From the NCBI GenBank assembly GCA_046727955.1, contig JBKPDO010000054.1:1-26457 (forward strand): a stretch of 26,457 nucleotides of DNA, written 5' to 3'. The stretch is from DASVXQ01 sp046727955. GTDB lineage: Bacteria > Actinomycetota > CALGFH01. Positions 23,407 through 26,457 of the stretch are shown here, piece after piece. Position 1 is the stretch's first letter. Each line of letters begins with the position of its first letter. A program made the position numbers and the translations under genes. The notes under the pieces are model-generated. The model was not told the origin of the DNA. It saw nothing but the letters and a program-made list of their open reading frames with translations, and searched no databases.

Positions 23407-23777
23407 TCAGCTGCGATAGAGCCTGTCCTGCCGAGACCGGTTCGCCCACACGTTGGCGACGAATAACCCGAAGTCGAAGTGCTCTTCCTCGACAAACGGC
23501 GTCGGGTCCCGTCGAGTGGCGGGTCGAGGACAACCAGATATCGGACAACCAGCGGTTCGTGCATCCCTGCGGCGACACGCAACCGTCGCTGGTCAGCGTC
23601 CTTCCTCCACTCGATCCCCGTGGCCACGAGCAGGCAGTCGCGCCCCCCAATGCGCAGGTGAAGCGCGTGATCGAACTCGCGCACGCGTCGGTGCAGGGTG
23701 CGCAGGCTCATGGCAAGACGGCCCAGCCGCTGATAGAGCCGCGGGATCGTCCACGCCGGCGGCCGCCTTGGGATTGA
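23407..23777 (-). pseudogene. Unrecognised remnant, probably frameshifted
   Basis: From about 23777 one frame reads AWTIPRLYQRLGRLAMSLRT and RIGGRDCLLVATGIEWRKDA with coding-like composition up to VVRYLVVLDPPLDG. Near 23510 a second frame takes over as DPTPFVEEEHFDFGLFVANV and WANRSRQDRLYRS, ending at a TGA at 23407. The change of frame without loss of protein-like character suggests one broken gene. No family is recognised. Confidence 0.4.
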
Positions 23778-23791
23778 TCACGGGCGTCCCG

Positions 23792-24070
23792 CTACGTTGG
23801 CTCCCCGGCGCGGATCCGCTCACAGAGCGCGGTGGTGGCGGGAGCCGGGTCGACGTCCAGCTCCGCACGGAGCGTCTCGGCGCACACGCGATACTGGCGC
23901 AGCGCGAGGTGCGGCTGGCCCTGGCGGTCGTAGCAGCGCATCAGGCGGCGGTGGGCATCCTCGCGGCACGGGTCCCGCTCGATGATGCGGAGGCATAGCG
24001 TGGCGCACGGGGCGTAACGCTGCTGGCTGAAGTACAGGTGGCTGAGTCGGTCGAGGACATTGAATCTTGC
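23792..24070 (-). pseudogene. BTAD-domain (SARP/AfsR-type regulator) fragment
   Basis: The open frame has no start codon and reads NVLDRLSHLYFSQQRYAPCA, then LCLRIIERDPCREDAHRRLM, RCYDRQGQPHLALRQYRVCA and ETLRAELDVDPAPATTALCE before a TAG. This is the bacterial transcriptional activator domain of SARP-type regulators: helical repeats with the RDPxREDAHRxLM and YxRxGQPxLALRQY motifs and the final LdvdPaPaT. The DNA-binding N-terminus is missing. It lies 15 bp from the unrecognised remnant on the same strand. Confidence 0.8.
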
Positions 24071-24205
24071 TCACCTGGCCTCGTGTGCTGAGTGCGCGCT
24101 GCCTGACTCGAAAGGACGGAGTGCTTTCGGGGTGATGATGCCGGGAGACCAGGTCCGGGCTGGTCCCCTCGCGTGCCTCACTCACCGCGCCCGGGCGGTG
24201 TCCGG

Positions 24206-25072
24206 TTAAATGCGAGGCGGGCCTTGGTCGAGCCGGCGCAGGATCGGCTCGGCACGCTCCAGGGCATCACCCCAGGGCATCCGCTCGTCCCACCACGTGA
24301 CCCCGAGGTCGGCCAGCGGGCCGGCCAGGTCACGGCCGGCTGCCGGCCCGGCGGGGCTCATGCCGCCGATGACGATGTCGAACGGCCTGTCCGCGAGCCC
24401 GTTCTCCGCCCGGCAGCCGCGCAGGAATGTCACTAGTTCCCGGACCTCGCTCACGTCCGGCGGGCGGGCGGCCTCCATCCCGGCCATGGCCGGGATGGCC
24501 CCGTCCCACCGTGCCGCCCGGCGCATCGGCGCCTTGTTCGGCCAGAACCCTCCGACCCAGACCGGCACCCGCGGACGCTGCACCGGGGTCGGCAGGAAGA
24601 CCACGTCGTCGAGCGTGGTCTGGTTGCCCCGGTAGGTGACCGGCTCACCGGACCAGAGCAGATCGAGCGCGTGCAGGCCCTCGTCCAGGCGCTCGGCGAG
24701 CACCCTGGTATCGGTCGTGTCGCCGAAGCTTGCGTACTCGTCGTCCACGGGCGCGCCCAGCCCGGCACCGAGGACCATGCGGCCGCCGGTCAGGCGGTCC
24801 AGGGTGGCCACTTCCCTGGCCAGCTTGGCCGGCCGCCGCCTGGCCACGGGCGTGATCGCGGTGCCCAGCCGGATCCGGCGGGTCGCCAGGGCCGCGGCGG
24901 CGAGCAGGATCCACGGATCGGCGATCTGCCGGCGCAGGTCCTTGTGCTCGACAACGTGGTCCCATACCAGCAACGCGTCCCATCCGGCCTGCTCCGCCCG
25001 GCGGGCCACCTCGGCGAAGACCTCGGGCGCCGCGAATTCCCCGAAGTTCGGAACGTCGATCGAGTACCGCAG
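24206..25072 (-). CDS. LLM-class F420-dependent oxidoreductase, start codon lost or non-standard
   Basis: A luciferase-like protein of about 288 residues: RYSIDVPNFGEFAAPEVFAE, GWDALLVWDHVV, IRLGTAITPVARRRPAKLAR, LDRLTGGRMVLGAGLGAP, RVPVWVGGFWPNKAPMRRAA and FDIVIGGMSP. These are characteristic of F420-type LLM enzymes. The first beta strand aligns with families that start MRYSIDxPNFG, but here the codon before RYS is CTG (25072) with an in-frame TGA four codons farther out, and no ATG, GTG or TTG precedes the GTG at 25009. Either CTG is used, or the ATG was mutated, or a protein without strand 1 is made from 25009 (267 aa). It is closely flanked by broken genes. Confidence 0.7.
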   Translation of the reverse strand: MRYSIDVPNFGEFAAPEVFAEVARRAEQAGWDALLVWDHVVEHKDLRRQIADPWILLAAAALATRRIRLGTAITPVARRRPAKLAREVATLDRLTGGRMVLGAGLGAPVDDEYASFGDTTDTRVLAERLDEGLHALDLLWSGEPVTYRGNQTTLDDVVFLPTPVQRPRVPVWVGGFWPNKAPMRRAARWDGAIPAMAGMEAARPPDVSEVRELVTFLRGCRAENGLADRPFDIVIGGMSPAGPAAGRDLAGPLADLGVTWWDERMPWGDALERAEPILRRLDQGPPRI

Positions 25073-25181
25073 GGCGGCATCATGTCACCCGGTACCGACA
25101 AACCGGGGATCGTCAAGCACGGCATCTGGCTGCCCCGGGCCGGCGACGCCTCAACACTCTTGGTTCCTGGAGCGGGGTACG

Positions 25182-25320
25182 GACCGCAACGCCGGCGTGG
25201 TGATCGCCGGGCATGCCTTCGTCCACAACGTTCGGCGCGGCCAGCTATGAACTGGCCGCCGACGAGCCTGCGACCCGGCGGTTGGCCGTCGCCTTCGATG
25301 AGTTGGCCTTGGCCATCTAA
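25182..25320 (+). pseudogene. IS6-family transposase, C-terminal remnant
   Basis: DRNAGVVIAGHAFVHNVRRG followed, one base later in frame, by YELAADEPATRRLAVAFDEL and ALAI with TAA at 25318. This is the C-terminus of actinobacterial IS6-family DDE transposases. Removing one G near 25244 restores RRGHYELAADEP exactly. The catalytic part is absent. An IS6-like end follows at 25364-25378. Confidence 0.7.
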
Positions 25321-25363
25321 TGCCGCGCGGACCTCGCAGCTTCAACACGCCCTGGGCCGGCAC

Positions 25364-25378
25364 AATGCAACAGCGCCC
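25364..25378 (-). mobile_element. Candidate IS6-family terminal inverted repeat
   Basis: On the minus strand the sequence is GGGCGCTGTTGCATT, close to the IS6-family end type (GGCTCTGTTGCAAA). It lies 44 bp after the transposase remnant stop, the distance expected for the 3' end of such an element. The other end is missing. Confidence 0.5.
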
Positions 25379-25382
25379 GTTC

Positions 25383-25401
25383 ATCACCCTCATAGGGTGA
25401 G
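25383..25401. promoter_or_regulatory. Palindrome, site 1 of three related sites
   Basis: ATCACCCT-CAT-AGGGTGAG, a 7-bp inverted repeat with a 3-bp centre. It shares the ATCACCC-N3-GGGTGA layout with sites at 25633 and 26232. The gap 25321-25716 holds this site, site 2 and the IS6 end, and no gene that can be supported. Confidence 0.4.
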
Positions 25402-25632
25402 ATTGCTGGTCGGGGTTGGTGGTGACCGTGAATCCCTCCTCCGACGCCAGCAGCGCGGTGTCACTGGTACGGCCCTGACCCAGAGCTCGTGGCGAGCCTC
25501 GCCATGACACGCGCTCCTTCATTCGACGGGCGCTCCGCAGCCTGATCGAGTCCTCATCGCGCCGCCCTGCGGTCGCGGCCGGTCATTCCGCCTACGACGG
25601 TCCGGACGCCGTGCGCCCCGCCCGCGACCGCA

Positions 25633-25651
25633 ATCACCCGTCCCGGGTGAT
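25633..25651. promoter_or_regulatory. Palindrome, site 2, upstream of the single-pass membrane protein
   Basis: ATCACCCG-TCC-CGGGTGAT is a perfect 8-bp inverted repeat with a 3-bp centre, ending 65 bp before the GTG at 25717. Its position suits an operator or activator site for that gene. Confidence 0.5.
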
Positions 25652-25716
25652 GCGCCGTCGCGCCCAACAGGGATCCTCTGGCCAAGCAGAGCTGATGGGG
25701 GAATCGAGGTTGGGCC

Positions 25717-26202
25717 GTGGTACAGGTGTTCACTGCCATCGTGGTGGCGCTGTTGGTCATCTTCGTCATCGTGGTGATCGCCGGACTCGTGCTTCGAGGG
25801 CGCCGGAGCCGTCAGGCGCAGGGGGGCGACTGGACCACCCGGGCGCTCGACGCCTGCGCGGCGGCGGACGTGCTGCACGACCGCCTCGAGGCGAGGCTCT
25901 CGCTCACTCAGTCCGGCGCCGGGGAGGAGGGCACGCCGCCGGACCGCTGGAGCGACACCGAGCGCAGCATGGACCAGCTCGCGACCAAGCTGCACGCGCT
26001 GCGCTTCGCCGCGCCCGACTACACCACGGACCAGGCGACCGAGGAGCTGATCATGGCGCTTTCGGCGCTACGCGCCGCTCTGCAGGTCGAACACGGCGCC
26101 CGAGCTGTCTCCAGCGCCCGAGCTGGGGAGCTGGTGAGCACTGCTCAGGCCCGTCTCATGGAGCTCGATGCCGCGATCCGAGCCCTGCGGGCCGCGATCT
26201 GA
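25717..26202 (+). CDS. Single-pass membrane protein of unknown function (161 aa)
   Basis: The GTG at 25717 gives one N-terminal membrane helix (FTAIVVALLVIFVIVVIAGL) followed by a basic stop-transfer stretch (RGRRSRQ) and about 120 cytoplasmic residues that are mostly helical, Ala/Leu/Glu-rich (ALDACAAADVLHDRLEARLS, ELIMALSALRAALQVEHGA, ARLMELDAAIRALRAAI). The heptad-like spacing suggests a helical bundle or coiled coil. No family is recognised. Palindromes of the same type lie 65 bp upstream and 30 bp downstream, suggesting a regulatory link with the following gene. Confidence 0.7.
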   Translation: MVQVFTAIVVALLVIFVIVVIAGLVLRGRRSRQAQGGDWTTRALDACAAADVLHDRLEARLSLTQSGAGEEGTPPDRWSDTERSMDQLATKLHALRFAAPDYTTDQATEELIMALSALRAALQVEHGARAVSSARAGELVSTAQARLMELDAAIRALRAAI

Positions 26203-26231
26203 GCAGCGGCTGGCAGACCGGGGCGGCCCGA

Positions 26232-26262
26232 ATCATCCGTATCGGGTGAGGCCCGCTCACCC
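26232..26262. promoter_or_regulatory. Palindrome, site 3, with an extra half-site
   Basis: ATCATCCG-TAT-CGGGTGAG is a near-copy of site 2, and its right arm pairs again with CTCACCC at 26256-26262 (5-base spacer). The three adjacent half-sites lie 60 bp before the start of the DUF7144-like gene. Confidence 0.45.
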
Positions 26263-26321
26263 TTGGCCGCCGATTATGGCCGTGTCGCCGATGCACCATC
26301 CCAACCCAAAGGAGTCATGCG

Positions 26322-26457
26322 ATGGTCCCAAGCCAGAGAAGTGATCCGATGGCAGAGCACGGGCCGACGATCGGGCGCGAGTCGACCAGGGGCTGGGGGG
26401 TCGGCTTCGTGGTCTTCGCCGGCGTGATGATGATCATGCTCGGCATCTTCCACGCGC
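26322..26457 (+). CDS. DUF7144-like membrane protein, N-terminal part (runs off the window)
   Basis: The ATG at 26322, with AAAGGAG upstream, gives MVPSQRSDPMAEHGPTIGRE and then GWGVGFVVFAGVMMIMLGIF before the window ends. WGVGFxVFAGVMMIMxGxF is the opening of actinobacterial DUF7144-type small membrane proteins (usually about 130-150 residues, four membrane segments). Function is unknown. An ATG at 26352 is a second possible start; the upstream one has the better ribosome-binding site. Confidence 0.7.
   Translation, partial: MVPSQRSDPMAEHGPTIGRESTRGWGVGFVVFAGVMMIMLGIFHA

Noticed and set aside
21935..23419. Single 494-residue fusion of the flippase-like protein with a LuxR domain
   Set aside because: The middle of this frame is out-of-frame Arg/Ser-rich sequence; the real flippase C-terminus and the LuxR pre-HTH helices both lie in another frame.
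23403..23777. Plus-strand open frame of 124 codons
   Set aside because: Composition is not protein-like, and the minus strand in the same place carries the more convincing remnant.
25151..25522. Minus-strand open frame of 123 codons
   Set aside because: It covers the IS6 remnant in antisense; the GFTVTTNPDQQSH part looks somewhat protein-like but matches no family I recognise.
1..26457. tRNA or rRNA genes
   Set aside because: No sequence resembling a tRNA T-arm or conserved rRNA segments was noticed on either strand by eye; a covariance search was not possible.

Overview
The window is high-GC DNA of actinobacterial character. Arguments for this are the strong G/C third-position bias, GTG and TTG starts, two F420-type luciferase-like (LLM) oxidoreductases, a PPOX-class flavin/F420 protein, an LppX/LprAFG-type exported protein, and SARP (BTAD) and LuxR regulator remnants. 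No rRNA, tRNA or CRISPR array was seen. The species cannot be named from the sequence.

Layout. 1-138: end of an IS5-family insertion sequence that abuts a tetratricopeptide-repeat (TPR) gene (138-2516, minus) broken by an in-frame amber codon. 2.6-3.2 kb: GC-rich low-complexity DNA, then a compact RelE/ParE-like toxin-antitoxin pair missed by simple ORF calling. 3.2-5.1 kb: beta-carbonic anhydrase and an LppX-like exported protein. 5.1-10.1 kb (minus): a fused salicylyl-CoA 5-hydroxylase/old-yellow-enzyme protein, a MITE-like element and a second palindrome, an LLM oxidoreductase and an NCS1 permease. 10.3 kb: a small Cys/His-rich protein on the plus strand. 10.6-13.9 kb (minus): a tightly coupled operon of TetR regulator, GNAT acyltransferase, OSBS/N-acylamino-acid racemase and an endonuclease V homologue that has lost most of its active site. 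14.1-16.2 kb (plus): an HSD10-like dehydrogenase, a repeat-rich gap and a dienelactone-hydrolase-like protein without its nucleophile. 16.6-20.4 kb: a membrane/PPOX fusion, an APC permease remnant, and a TSUP exporter plus DHA2 efflux pump operon. 20.5-25.4 kb: a decayed zone with a DHFR-family stub, an intact rhomboid protease, a frameshifted flippase-like gene, LuxR and BTAD fragments, an LLM gene without a usable start and the tail of an IS6-family transposase. 25.7-26.5 kb: a single-pass membrane protein and the start of a DUF7144-like membrane protein, near three related palindromes.

How the parts may work together. The 10.6-13.9 kb operon resembles the succinyltransferase plus N-succinylamino-acid racemase arrangement known for D-amino-acid conversion, with a pseudo-EndoV in place of a hydrolase. 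The 5.1-10.1 kb block pairs CoA-thioester aromatic hydroxylation with an LLM monooxygenase and a nucleobase-type permease, which suggests catabolism of an aromatic or heterocyclic compound. Two copies of a previously unrecognised palindromic element built on the heptamer GCGGCAA lie in opposite orientation about 4 kb apart, bracketing the PPOX fusion, the APC remnant and the transporter pair.

Many single-base lesions (an amber codon, at least four frameshifts, a lost start) sit in otherwise coherent reading frames. They may be real gene decay or assembly errors, and read-level checking would decide which.
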